In this document: piece after piece, positions 20,078-29,462 of the stretch
How positions within the stretch are numbered: the first letter of the stretch is position 1
Layout: the number at the start of each line of letters is the position of its first letter
NCBI GenBank assembly: GCA_029834535.1
Contig: JAQMWT010000526.1
Location: 124,001-188,000 of the forward strand
Origin: Chrysophaeum taylorii
Taxonomy: Eukaryota > Sar > Pelagophyceae > Pelagomonadales > Pelagomonadaceae
Direction of reading: 5' to 3'
Length of the DNA stretch: 64,000 nt
Translations under genes and position numbers: made by a program
The notes under the pieces: model-generated
What the model was told of the DNA's origin: nothing
The model's database searches: none
The model's input: the letters and a program-made list of their open reading frames with translations, nothing else

Positions 20078-20310
20078 TATTAATATTATTATTATGGCTA
20101 GCAACTCCCAGGCTCAGAGAGCCAGAATGGATGATCGCTCAAATGAAGAGATGAAGGGAAATGGCAAAACAGACGGGGGAAACCCAGAAGAGGCGTGAAC
20201 GCAGTGAGAGGCGTGGTGAGAGCAACAAAAAGAGCGCGCGGTGGGATGAGGCGCAAGAGGGGCGTAGAACCGAGATCGATGAGGGGCCTGCAAAATGAGC
20301 GCGGGGCACG
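20078..20310 (+). repeat. Interspersed repeat family B, copy 2
   Basis: ATT microsatellite, then gctagcaactcccaggctca with a body matching the copy at 18816-19070, including cgcagtgagaggcgtggtga and gatgaggcgcaagagggg. The two copies have the same orientation. Confidence 0.75.
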
Positions 20311-21258
20311 TAGATCGGGAAAGGTCCAGAGCGAGCCTTGCTATTTGTCGGTCAAAAACGCAACACTGTGCGCAAGACCCTTCTACACAAACTGAACCCT
20401 ATTCATAATGAACGCCGAATCGCGGATCTCAAGACCCTCCCTTGGTCTCCCAACGAAAACTCTGCGGCCTCCTCCTAACTGAATGGGCGCCGCGCTGTCG
20501 ATCACCCCGCGTCCCTCGTTTGTCTCTAACATGCTCGTCGTCCCCACGATCTCCCACACCCCCCATCGGCTTCCCTGGCAATAGGGTAAAGGCGCCCCTG
20601 GACCTGGAAGACTGCGCCTCCAAGGTCACGGCGGCTGTCAAGTATTCGTTATTGGCCGCTTCGGTGAATGTAGCAGCGTCTTCCTTGAAGTTGTTCCGCG
20701 GCCGATCATAATCGGTGCTCGTAACGTCTCCGTTGCATACTCTGCAAATGCGACGCGCCTCTTACGAACCCTCAGCATGAAAATCCTTCGCGGCCGCGTC
20801 CGCGTACTCCTCGCCATGCGCCCCATTGCAGATCCTCGCCAACACCTCAAGCTCTTCCATCGACTCTTTTGGCTTTGCGCCGCGCACGCGCAGAGAGCCG
20901 GTTCTCTACGGACCTGCTCTCGGCCCTGCTCTATGGTCAGCGCTCTGGTGATGGGACCCGCACCAAAGGCTCCGTTCGCCGCCCTCCAGCCCCTCTCCTA
21001 CCATGCCTTCTTCTTCTCCATTTCCTTCTCCTCCCTCGCCTTTACCGGTCTCTTTGTATCCATCTTGCATTTCTATTCCTCTGCGTCTACGTCTTCACCG
21101 TCGTCGGCTTCCCAGCAGGCCACATAGGTCCTCCTTTGACCAGTGTTGATTCTTTTCTTCTCGCTTCCTTCGTCAAAAGTTATTATGTGCAATAATCAAA
21201 ACGAAAAGAAGGTATCCTAGGTATCCTGGTGACGTGGGGCGACGACGGCTTCTCGACG
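20311..21258. other. Intergenic region upstream of the EF-hand/RCC1 gene
   Basis: No supported gene. Several short ORFs overlap on both strands without domains. A pyrimidine-rich stretch (20990-21130) precedes the next gene and could belong to its promoter or 5' leader. Confidence 0.4.
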
Positions 21259-24200
21259 ATGGACGATGATCCGTCGGTGGAGACTTCGTTGGAGGAGGGC
21301 GATGCGAAGGACGACTACGCCAACATGGATCCTCACGAGGTGTTTGCGCTGTTCGACACCGACGGGAGTGGATTGATCAACTTGGAGGAGTTCACGGCGA
21401 TGCTGACCAAGCTCAACATCAAGATCAGCGACGCCAAGGCATCAAAGTACTTCAAACTGTGCGACGTCGACGGGAGCGGCGAGATTGACTTGGAGGAATT
21501 CAAGGTCGCCCTGTTTGCGTGTGATCCTAATGGCGGCAATTCGATTGGCTTTGTACCGAACGCGCTGCTGACGCCGCTCGACGCGTTCGAGATGTTCGAC
21601 AAAGACGGTTCGGGAAGGCTTGACGAGGACGAGTTCTTTTTCGTGCTGGAGTATCTCAAATTAGATGTCTCGGATCAAAAGCAAGAACGGCTTTTTTCGA
21701 AATACGACAAAGATGGCTCGGGATCGATCGACTACGAAGAATTCAAACAGATATGGCTCAGCGTGGCCGACGTCAAAAAGGAGCTCAGCGACCGCGGCAT
21801 CGACATTCCCAAGTTTGCGACTAAACGCCAGCTCCGAAGAATGTTGAAGCGCATCATCGACGACGAGGAGGAGTCCGAAAAGAAGGCGCTCGCCGAGGCG
21901 GAACAGTGGCGGGCGTGGCGCGCCATCCTCGAACAAAAGAACGTCCACATCAAAAAGGCAAGGCGTCGCGCCGAAATCGAACTCACGAGAGCCCTGGATG
22001 CCGCGGGACAACTCTACGTCTTTGGGAGGGGGGCCTCCCGACAGTTTGCTGCTGACCGACGCTCAGTAAACGTAGTTGGTCGCTCGAAGATTTCCAAACT
22101 CTGGACACGTCGCGTGACCGCTGGCGAGGACGACTTGAAGAAAGGCGCGAACACGCTGGACGACAAAGAGGCGATCGACGCCGATCAGTTGCGCGAAGAG
22201 CTGCGCGATTCGCCGTTTCGGGGGCTCTCGGTGGCGCGAAACACTGACGGTCTGTGGGGTCACCGCGTGACGCAGTGCGCAGTATCCGACAACGTCATCC
22301 TCGCTCTCTCTGATCTCGGCGAGATGTGGTCGTGGGGTGGCGTTGATCATTGGTGGCACAGGCTTGAGCACGATGCCTACTGGCACAGCCACTGGCGCGG
22401 CCACACGACGCCGAGATCACAGCTGTTGTTGGGCACAAAATCCGACGAGGAGGCGAAGCCACCGGGAGACGCGATCGACGAAGACGAAGAACAAGACCAA
22501 AAAGAAGACAAAAGCGAGGCGCTGCGGAACGTGCTGACGTATTTCGACGCCTGGAAGCCGCCGCCCGGCGACGTGGACCGCGCCAAGTTTTACGGCGACG
22601 TGCTTCTCCCGAAGCTCGAGTACAAGGATCTCAAACAATCGCTCGAAGTGCGCGGCAAAACGCCCGGTGACCGCACGAAACGCCAGCTCGTTGACGCGTT
22701 ACACCAGGATTTTCAATTAGAAAAGCGGGTACTTGGAGAACGCGCCCACCGCCGTATCCGCAAGCTCGAAGAAGAAATCAGAGACCTTCAACGCCGGCGC
22801 CGCGGGGCGCTCGTGAAACGATTGAAGAACGATGTCATCAAAACATGGGCCCCTCTTCGAGAAATCCAAGCCGAAGAAGAAGCCCGCGAGCGCGCGGCGA
22901 CGCAGACGCGTATCGTCGAGGAGATCGCCCGGCGCGAAAATGCGTATCTCGAATGGCGACAGAAGATCTCGGACGCGAGACACAACCACGAGCCACGGTA
23001 TCGCGGCCAGTCGATCGACTTTTCGGCATCAGGAATCACGTCGCGCGGCGCTCCCGACATGATGCCACAAGCGTACCAAGCGGTCAAACAGGTCGCCGGC
23101 GGGGCGCACCATTTTGCTGTTGTGCACCAGTCCGGGGCCGTCTACTCGTGGGGCGTAGGTCATTCGGGCCGGCTCGGATTGGACGCGACCCAAGGCGGCG
23201 ACCCGCGCGCCGACTGCTACCGCCCGACGCTGGTGCAAGCGCTCGAGGCGACACCCGTCGTGCAAGTGGCATGCGGGTATGCGCACACTGCTGCGGTGAC
23301 GGCAGCGCGCGAGTGCTACGTTTGGGGTTCCGCCGCGATCGGCAAGCTCGGGGTCGGCGACGACGCAAAAGACGATGAATGTTACTCGTCGGTCCCGCTT
23401 GCAATTTCGTTTCCCAATCGCGCCAAGATCCGCAACGTGTCGTGCGGCGCAACGCACACGGCAGCAACGTCGACAACTGGTCTTCTCTTCGTTTGGGGCT
23501 GCGGAGACGGCGGGAGGCTAGGACTGGGTCGCGACGCGATGGAGCACTCACAGTGGACTCCGCGTCTCGTCGAGTGTCTCGCGAGCGAACGGATCGACCA
23601 GGTGTCCTGCGGTAACGCGCACACGTTGTGCGCATCGGCCGTGACCGAGAACGTGTGGAACGACGGTCAAAAAGTGATCGGGGGCGGGGTTGTGTTCGCC
23701 GCCGGCTCCGCCGCTGTGCTCGGAAAATTTTGTCCCGAATTCACGCGCGTGTTTCCGCCGCCCGACGACGACGACCTCGTCGTCAGTCAGGTGTCGGCCG
23801 GATTCGGCCACTCGGCCGTCGTGACGACCGAGGGCGAGCTGTATTGCTGGGGCGCGAACCATGACGGCTGCTGCGGTCAGCCAGACGTGGCTTTTGTCCC
23901 CGAGCCGACGCTCGTCCGCGCGATCTACGAGCGTCCGGCCAACCTCGCTCTCGGCAAGCCCGCTCGGCTCTCTTCGTGTTACGGAGGCTACGACGCGCAC
24001 CTCGCCGTCGACGGCAACGTCGACGGGTCCACACCCAAACACTGCGCATCGACGCAGCAGGACCCGCAGGCGTGGTGGGAAGTGGACCTCGGCGAGTTTG
24101 TTGCGGTCCACGCCATCAAGGTATGGAATCGCACCGACGAACCGAACGACAAGACGATGCCGCGCGACAAATTCTCGTCGAGGCTCGTGCCGTCGTGGAT

Positions 24201-25170
24201 CATGGTCTCGCAGCGGCCGTTCGACAAGGTCGTGGGAGGCGATTCGCTCATCAACGCTCTCTCGTTGTCCGTGGCCCGCATGCACATCACGCGTGACTCG
24301 CGCTGTACGTTGTGGCGCGTGCCCGACGGCACCGCTGCGCGCTTCGTGCGCGTGCAGCTCGAGAATTTTGACTTTTTGCACGTCGCGCAGGTCGAGGTCT
24401 TTGGGACCGCTGGATATTCGGCTTCTGTCGGCCGGTGCGGATTCGCGCAATGCGGCCGCCAGTGCACGGTCGCAGTCGTGAGGCCGCTTTCCGATCCCTT
24501 CGACGTCGACCGCGCCTACAAGCGCGCTATTTTGGCCGACGCGCACAATGCCGACATCCTTAGGCTCCTTGAGACATACGCCCTGGTCTACGACAAGTAC
24601 GGGCGCGGGGAGACCAAGGTCAAGGACGACGTCGACACTGGATGCTTGCTGTGCACTGGCGGCCGCCAGTGCGAGATTTGTGAGATGAAGCACGTCTTCG
24701 GCGACGAACTGAAGGAGCTGCCGCTCGGTGTCGCCGGCCGCTTGCTCACACTGGACGAGACCGCCGAGCTCCTCCTCAACGCGCCCAAACCCAAGCTCAA
24801 CTACACGCCCAAGAAGCGCGTCGACAAGTCGCTTACAGCGATGCTCAAGCGCCGCCTCGATCTGAAGAAGAGTGGTGCCGCCGCATCGACGACGACAGAA
24901 ACGCCGCAGGCGACGACGACGCTGCCCGAAGAAGCACCGCCTATCGAGGAGGAAGGCGAGGCCGATAAAGCCGCCGCCCCCGAGGCCGAGGCGGAAGCGG
25001 AACCGGCGGCGGCGGGGGGGGGGAGATTGTCGCCTGACTCACAGACCACCGTTTACACCGCCGAAAAGGGACGAAAGAGCCGACAAAGACGGCGGCGGTC
25101 CTCCAACGCCAAGGTCGAGCCCGCCGTCCAGGAGGAGGAGGAAGAGGACGACGGGGACTCCAAACAATAA
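21259..25170 (+). CDS. Large EF-hand / SAP-like / RCC1-repeat / discoidin-domain protein
   Basis: 1303 aa from the ATG at 21259 (the open frame begins at a GTG 30 nt upstream). Four canonical EF-hands sit at about residues 32, 69, 113 and 149 (DTDGSG, DVDGSG, DKDGSG twice). SAP-like segments follow (VKKELSDRGIDIPKFATKRQ, and LEVRGKTPGDRTKRQLVDAL), then a charged coiled-coil region. RCC1-type repeats occupy about 605-880 (VAGGAHHFAVVHQSGAVYSWG, VACGYAHTAAV, VSCGATHTAAT, VSAGFGHSAVV). A discoidin/F5-8C domain lies at about 893-1050 (NLALGKPARLSS, WWEVDLGE, ARFVRVQLE). The tail is basic and low-complexity. EF-hands suggest calcium control of a scaffold; cellular role unknown. No signal peptide and no intron seen. 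Confidence 0.88.
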   Translation: MDDDPSVETSLEEGDAKDDYANMDPHEVFALFDTDGSGLINLEEFTAMLTKLNIKISDAKASKYFKLCDVDGSGEIDLEEFKVALFACDPNGGNSIGFVPNALLTPLDAFEMFDKDGSGRLDEDEFFFVLEYLKLDVSDQKQERLFSKYDKDGSGSIDYEEFKQIWLSVADVKKELSDRGIDIPKFATKRQLRRMLKRIIDDEEESEKKALAEAEQWRAWRAILEQKNVHIKKARRRAEIELTRALDAAGQLYVFGRGASRQFAADRRSVNVVGRSKISKLWTRRVTAGEDDLKKGANTLDDKEAIDADQLREELRDSPFRGLSVARNTDGLWGHRVTQCAVSDNVILALSDLGEMWSWGGVDHWWHRLEHDAYWHSHWRGHTTPRSQLLLGTKSDEEAKPPGDAIDEDEEQDQKEDKSEALRNVLTYFDAWKPPPGDVDRAKFYGDVLLPKLEYKDLKQSLEVRGKTPGDRTKRQLVDALHQDFQLEKRVLGERAHRRIRKLEEEIRDLQRRRRGALVKRLKNDVIKTWAPLREIQAEEEARERAATQTRIVEEIARRENAYLEWRQKISDARHNHEPRYRGQSIDFSASGITSRGAPDMMPQAYQAVKQVAGGAHHFAVVHQSGAVYSWGVGHSGRLGLDATQGGDPRADCYRPTLVQALEATPVVQVACGYAHTAAVTAARECYVWGSAAIGKLGVGDDAKDDECYSSVPLAISFPNRAKIRNVSCGATHTAATSTTGLLFVWGCGDGGRLGLGRDAMEHSQWTPRLVECLASERIDQVSCGNAHTLCASAVTENVWNDGQKVIGGGVVFAAGSAAVLGKFCPEFTRVFPPPDDDDLVVSQVSAGFGHSAVVTTEGELYCWGANHDGCCGQPDVAFVPEPTLVRAIYERPANLALGKPARLSSCYGGYDAHLAVDGNVDGSTPKHCASTQQDPQAWWEVDLGEFVAVHAIKVWNRTDEPNDKTMPRDKFSSRLVPSWIMVSQRPFDKVVGGDSLINALSLSVARMHITRDSRCTLWRVPDGTAARFVRVQLENFDFLHVAQVEVFGTAGYSASVGRCGFAQCGRQCTVAVVRPLSDPFDVDRAYKRAILADAHNADILRLLETYALVYDKYGRGETKVKDDVDTGCLLCTGGRQCEICEMKHVFGDELKELPLGVAGRLLTLDETAELLLNAPKPKLNYTPKKRVDKSLTAMLKRRLDLKKSGAAASTTTETPQATTTLPEEAPPIEEEGEADKAAAPEAEAEAEPAAAGGGRLSPDSQTTVYTAEKGRKSRQRRRRSSNAKVEPAVQEEEEEDDGDSKQ

Positions 25171-25467
25171 TTAATAAATAAAAGACTTTACGATCGTGTT
25201 TTCTAATAACCTCAACAACACAACACTTATATGGGGGTGAGGCGCCACGTGAGCCGCTCGACGACCGATCGGCCAGGTGGTGGCGGCGGCGGCGGGAATG
25301 GGGGCAGATATGCTCGTGTAAGTATGGCGGGAAGAAGAGAAGAAGAAAGAGCGCAAGCACAAGGAGAAAAAGATAGAAAAGGGGAGCAGTCGACTGACTC
25401 GGTGTCGTAGACGACGGAGAGGAGGCGCGAGAGGCTAGCTGGTAGTTGTTATAAGCGATGATGGTGT

Positions 25468-26061
25468 TTAAAAGAATTGGGCCAACCAGCGGAAGCCATC
25501 CGCGTAGCCGACCTTTTTGATGACGGAGCACATGAAGAGCTCGATGGGCCGAATTTTATTGTCGGCATCGTTGGCGCGGTATCGGGAATCGTCCTTGCCA
25601 TAAGTCTCGAAGAGGCCGAGGGAGTAGCGGAGGTCGTCCTCCGAGGCGGCGGGGGGCGTCCGGGAGTCGATCTTGTTGCCGAGGACGAGGAAGGGGACCG
25701 AGGCGAGCTCGTCGCAAGTGAGGAGGTAGTCGAGCTCTTTCTTTGCCTCGGGAAAGCGCTCGCGGTCGACGGCGTCGACCATGTAGACGACGCCGTCAAC
25801 CGTGGTGAAGTAGTCCTTCCACAGCCGTCTCGCTGTCTCGTGACCGCCCAGATCAAAGGTCTTGAAGCGAATGTTCCCGATCAGCAGCTCGTCCTGGTTT
25901 GGGTGGAAGGTCGGCTGGTGGATCTGGACCCGGTTCTCCTTGAGCATGTGAAGGAGCGTCGTCTTCCCCGCGTTGTCGAGACCCAAGAACAAAATCTTGG
26001 CGCTCTTGTGGTAGAGCCCGAGGTTGGCAAGCACGTTCCAGACCCAGTCGAACAACCACAT
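25468..26061 (-). CDS. SAR1: SAR1 small GTPase (COPII coat initiation)
   Basis: 197 aa from the ATG at 26061 ([17 protein letters not shown]), the amphipathic N-terminal helix with which SAR1 enters the ER membrane. G1 is GLDNAGKT, G3 is [10 protein letters not shown]4 is LGNKID and G5 is CSV. The switch region [13 protein letters not shown] and the C-terminal GFRWLAQFF are SAR1 hallmarks and separate it from ARF, as does the lack of an N-terminal myristoylation glycine. SAR1-GTP recruits Sec23/24 at ER exit sites. Its start is 95 bp from a divergent small ORF. The codon usage matches other host genes; no intron is apparent. Confidence 0.97.
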   Translation of the reverse strand: MWLFDWVWNVLANLGLYHKSAKILFLGLDNAGKTTLLHMLKENRVQIHQPTFHPNQDELLIGNIRFKTFDLGGHETARRLWKDYFTTVDGVVYMVDAVDRERFPEAKKELDYLLTCDELASVPFLVLGNKIDSRTPPAASEDDLRYSLGLFETYGKDDSRYRANDADNKIRPIELFMCSVIKKVGYADGFRWLAQFF

Positions 26062-26156
26062 CTTTTCCAACCCACAAAAAACACGCGGAGCGTCGCCCAC
26101 GCCTACGAGGGTAAGTATTTACTGTAGAATCCAGAAGAGTCGTTACGCGGCGGGCG

Positions 26157-26333
26157 ATGCGCCTCTCGAAATCCACCCGGCACCTCGGGTTCCGCTTCGG
26201 GCTCCAGAGGCCCCTCGAGATCGAGGACCTGTTTTTGGCCGTCAGCGTCGGCGTCGGGAGCGTGCTCATTTTTCTCGCCTACTACGTGTACTCGCACAAA
26301 ACGATTATCTTGCACGGCTTTGATTTCGCATGA
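26157..26333 (+). CDS. Small single-span membrane ORF overlapping the sulfotransferase start, or its first exon
   Basis: A 58-codon ORF from the ATG at 26157: basic head MRLSKSTRHLGFRFGL, then a membrane span SVGVGSVLIFLAYYVY and a short tail ending HGFDFA. Its stop overlaps the next ATG as ATGA (26330-26333). Two readings are possible. It may be a separate tiny protein with the sulfotransferase reached by reinitiation. Or it is the signal anchor of the sulfotransferase, joined by a 62-nt intron (26286-26347, GTGTAC...GCAAG) that restores the frame and would make a type II Golgi enzyme. The donor is weaker than others in the window, so the choice is open. Confidence 0.45.
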   Translation: MRLSKSTRHLGFRFGLQRPLEIEDLFLAVSVGVGSVLIFLAYYVYSHKTIILHGFDFA

Positions 26334-27805
26334 TCGTGGTTCGCAAGGACGCCCGCGTCTGGAAGGTCACTCTCACCTCCAAGTGGTGGCAGCGACCCGT
26401 CCGTGCCATCGTGGACCGCGTGGTCCCCTTCACCGAAGGGAGCGTGCCGCAAGTGGGTCTGCGGCGGGGCGACCGCGCGGTCTCGGCCGACGTCTCGGCC
26501 GCCAGAGCCGACGAGGTCCTGCTCCCCGGCGACACCCTGGTTGTGGTGGACTCGAGGCTCGCGCGGGCCGCGGCGCATGTTGTGTGGGGCGAGTACGACG
26601 CGGCGGCGGCGGCCGTCGCCGACTCGACCGCGACGGCCGCGACGCTCGCGCGCAGCCTCGCTGCCGGCTCCGAGACGACGACGACCACCGTCGAGGCCGC
26701 ACGACGAGCCGCAGCGGCCGACCCTCGCAGCGCCGAAGCACAGCTCGCGCTCGCCGTCGCCGCACGCGACGCGGACGCGGCGCGCCGAGCGGCCTCTCTC
26801 GCGAGGAGCTCGCTCTCGCGCGCTCGCGCCCTCGCCGTCCTCGCCGACTCGGTCGAGGCGGCTCGGGCCGCCGTCGACGCGGACAGCCGTCCACCCGAGG
26901 TCCACGCCTGTCTCGCGCGATACTGCGAGGCGGCCGGCGACTTTGACGGAGCTCTCGCGTCGTGGAGGCAAGCGTGGCGGCGCGACGACGCCTATCGGGC
27001 CGACCTCGCCGACTGCGCGGAGCGCGCGCTGCGGACGAAATTCGCCCCGCGTTCCGACGACGTCTTCGTCGTTTCGTTCCCAAAGTCGGGCACCACCTTC
27101 GTCCAGGCGATTGTCCTCCACTTGCTCGCTCGATCGCCTCCAGACGACCCGATTGCTCAAGCCCCCTGGCTCGAGGCCGCGGTCGCGACTGGCCATCTCT
27201 CGCTCGAAAGGGCGCGGGATCTCGAGGCGCCGCGCGTCTTCAAGACGCACGCTCGTCCCGCCGACTTCCCGGCCGTGTCGAGGCCTCGCGTCGTGGTCGT
27301 CACTCGCAATCCAAAAGACGTCTGCTTGAGCCTCTTCCACCACAACGCCGCAATCTTCGACCACGACTGCTGCTCGTGGGACGAACACGCGAGCCGCTTC
27401 GCCGCGGGCCGAGTCCCGGACGCGCGCGCCGGCGACTGGTTCGACTGGCACCAAGCCTGGGCTCGCGAGCAGGACGTCTACTGGGTCCACTACGAGCGCC
27501 TCGTTAGAGACCCAAAAAGTCAGATTTCAGACCTCGCGACGTTCCTGCGAATTTCGGACGTCGACCTCGACGCCGTCGTCGACGCGTCGGCCTTCGACGT
27601 CATGAAGCGCAAGCACGAGGACCTGATGGCCAAATGCCCAACGCCCCGCCGAAAAATAGGCGCGGAGCCTCACTTCCGCCGCGGAAAGGTCGGCGACTGG
27701 CAAACGGCCTTCTCGGACGACCAGTCCGCCCTCTTCGACGCGCTCTATCGCGACCGCATCCTTGCCCGCGACGATCTCGGCGGCCTCCGCCACGACTTTT
27801 TTTGA
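26330..27805 (+). CDS. Sulfotransferase with an alanine-rich N-terminal region
   Basis: 491 aa if translated from the ATG at 26330. The C-terminal half is a PAPS-dependent sulfotransferase: 5'-phosphosulfate loop VVSFPKSGTTFVQ at about residue 248, 3'-phosphate motif VVVTRNPKDVCLSLFHH near 320, and the C-terminal RRGKVGDW loop. It most resembles cytosolic-type SULT domains. The first 70 residues (WKVTLTSKWWQRPV...LPGDTLVVVD) look like a small beta domain, followed by about 130 residues of Ala/Arg repeats suggestive of TPR-like helices. The acceptor substrate is unknown. See the preceding entry for a possible membrane anchor. Confidence 0.85.
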   Translation: MIVVRKDARVWKVTLTSKWWQRPVRAIVDRVVPFTEGSVPQVGLRRGDRAVSADVSAARADEVLLPGDTLVVVDSRLARAAAHVVWGEYDAAAAAVADSTATAATLARSLAAGSETTTTTVEAARRAAAADPRSAEAQLALAVAARDADAARRAASLARSSLSRARALAVLADSVEAARAAVDADSRPPEVHACLARYCEAAGDFDGALASWRQAWRRDDAYRADLADCAERALRTKFAPRSDDVFVVSFPKSGTTFVQAIVLHLLARSPPDDPIAQAPWLEAAVATGHLSLERARDLEAPRVFKTHARPADFPAVSRPRVVVVTRNPKDVCLSLFHHNAAIFDHDCCSWDEHASRFAAGRVPDARAGDWFDWHQAWAREQDVYWVHYERLVRDPKSQISDLATFLRISDVDLDAVVDASAFDVMKRKHEDLMAKCPTPRRKIGAEPHFRRGKVGDWQTAFSDDQSALFDALYRDRILARDDLGGLRHDFF

Positions 27806-28250
27806 CGACACATGTTTTCTTCGCAGCTGTGGTGCGCAGCCGTAGTAGTAGTATAGTGGCCCCACCTCTTGTTGCTCTTTACAGCGCGACGGCGTCGTCG
27901 TTTCTGAATTTTTCGACGCCTTTTTCCCCGCCAACACCACCATTATAGTTTTCTCGCTCGCCATCTCCCTACTTCCTCCGCCAGCAAAAAAAAATACACC
28001 ACCACCAACACCGGGGAAGCTCACTCTCCTCACCACCCTTCTTGCGTGGGCACGCCACTGCTTCGCCGTCAGCGGTGACGTCACGTCCGAGAGCTAGGTC
28101 TCGCGTGAGCTGCTGCTACTCACAGCTTGTGCCCCCCCCTTTTTTGGTACCTAATAATGTCATCCATCCTCGGACCCTACCTACTCCCAATTATTACATA
28201 ATTATACCCCCACTCACGACGCTAGGGCCGTTGTGCCGACGACAGAAGCG
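27806..28250. other. Intergenic region upstream of twinfilin
   Basis: 3' region of the sulfotransferase and promoter of the twinfilin gene. A minus-strand ORF here (27527-28084) is largely an antisense shadow. AT-rich patch at 28150-28205 just before the twinfilin start. Confidence 0.5.
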
Positions 28251-29186
28251 ATGGCTCGCGCTTACCTGCGCATTGACGAGGGGCTGCGCGATTGTTTCGT
28301 GGGTGCGCAAGAGGACCTGTCGGTTCGGTGGGTGTCGGCGCGCATCGAGGGCGAGGAGGTGGCGCTGCGGGCAACTGGAAAACGTGGAAACAGCACCTCG
28401 GAGGATTTCGACGCGCTGATCGAGACGGCCGAGCTCGCTCCCAACGAGCCAGGGTTCGTGCTGTTCGACGCCGGCGACGAGACGAGGCAGTGGCTGCTGG
28501 TGGCATGGGTACCCGACACCGCCGCACCACGGCTGAAGATGCTGTACTCGTCGTCGCGCGAGGATCTCAAGACGGGGCTGGGGTCTGGATACTTCACGCG
28601 CGACTACTGCGCCAACGCCACCGCCGACCTTACGTGGGCGCAGCTCACGCACACGACCGAGAAGCCGCTCACGGAGACCGAAATTCTCATGAACGAGGAA
28701 AAGTTGCTGGAGAAGGAGACGTCTATCAAGGCGTCGGGGATGGCATCAGTGCCATTTCGGGTCAGTCCCGCTCTCCTCGCCCTCTTCGAACAGTTTGAGA
28801 CGACTCCCTGCAAGATCGAGATCACCGTCGAGAACGAGACCTTTGATGGCGCTGTTGTTGAGGACTTTCGCGAGGATAACACGCCAAAATTCCTTCTGTT
28901 TCCTGCCGACGGCGACAAGCGCTTTCTCGTCTACTTTTGTCCCGACGCCGCCTCGGTCAAGCAAAAAATGGTCTACTCTACCGCCAAGGCCACGCTGATC
29001 AGCCTGGTCCCCTTCAAGCTCCAGAGCGCCGAAATTCGCTCCGATCTCCAGTACGAACTCACCCAGCTCGCGCATCCCGCCGAAGACAAGCGAGAACTCA
29101 ACCACGCTCCCATCTCCAAGCCCCAGCGCCCGGGCCGCGCCTCGGTAAAGCGCAAGCCAAAGAAGTGGACCCCGGCACCACCCTGA
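28251..29186 (+). CDS. TWF: Twinfilin-like protein with two ADF-homology domains
   Basis: 311 aa from the ATG at 28251. Two ADF-H domains lie at about residues 5-130 and 165-285. The repeated landmarks are the Ser/Lys loops MLYSSSREDLKTGLG and MVYSTAKATLISLV, each preceded by a strand (WLLVAWVPD and RFLVYFCPD). The order matches twinfilin, which binds ADP-actin monomers and capping protein and controls filament ends. The C-terminal tail is basic and proline-rich, as in twinfilins, where it binds capping protein and PIP2. Slightly short compared with the usual 340-350 aa. The next gene downstream also encodes an actin-binding-type domain. Confidence 0.9.
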   Translation: MARAYLRIDEGLRDCFVGAQEDLSVRWVSARIEGEEVALRATGKRGNSTSEDFDALIETAELAPNEPGFVLFDAGDETRQWLLVAWVPDTAAPRLKMLYSSSREDLKTGLGSGYFTRDYCANATADLTWAQLTHTTEKPLTETEILMNEEKLLEKETSIKASGMASVPFRVSPALLALFEQFETTPCKIEITVENETFDGAVVEDFREDNTPKFLLFPADGDKRFLVYFCPDAASVKQKMVYSTAKATLISLVPFKLQSAEIRSDLQYELTQLAHPAEDKRELNHAPISKPQRPGRASVKRKPKKWTPAPP

Positions 29187-29462
29187 ACGCATATTATATT
29201 GACTCTTGTGATCTTCTGCTGGCGATCCACCGTCGCCGACACCGGAAAATCGCGCGTCCTTCTTTTCTTTCCTTGCCTGTAAAGAGGGTCCTACCTCAGT
29301 AATAATGGCGTGCCTCCCCATCTTTTATTCTCGTTGGGTAAAAGGTGTAGCGCGGTCTTCATTTTCGTCGCCATATTCCCCATTGACTAATACTAACTTC
29401 CGCCTACTAAAGTGGCAAAGAATTCAAACAAGAAGAGGCCTAGTGGTTCACACTTCTCCGCG

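Noticed and set aside
23548-24693. 381-codon minus-strand ORF
   Set aside because: Antisense shadow of the RCC1/discoidin region.
26282-27490. 402-codon minus-strand ORF
   Set aside because: Antisense shadow of the sulfotransferase with Arg/Gly/Val-rich composition.
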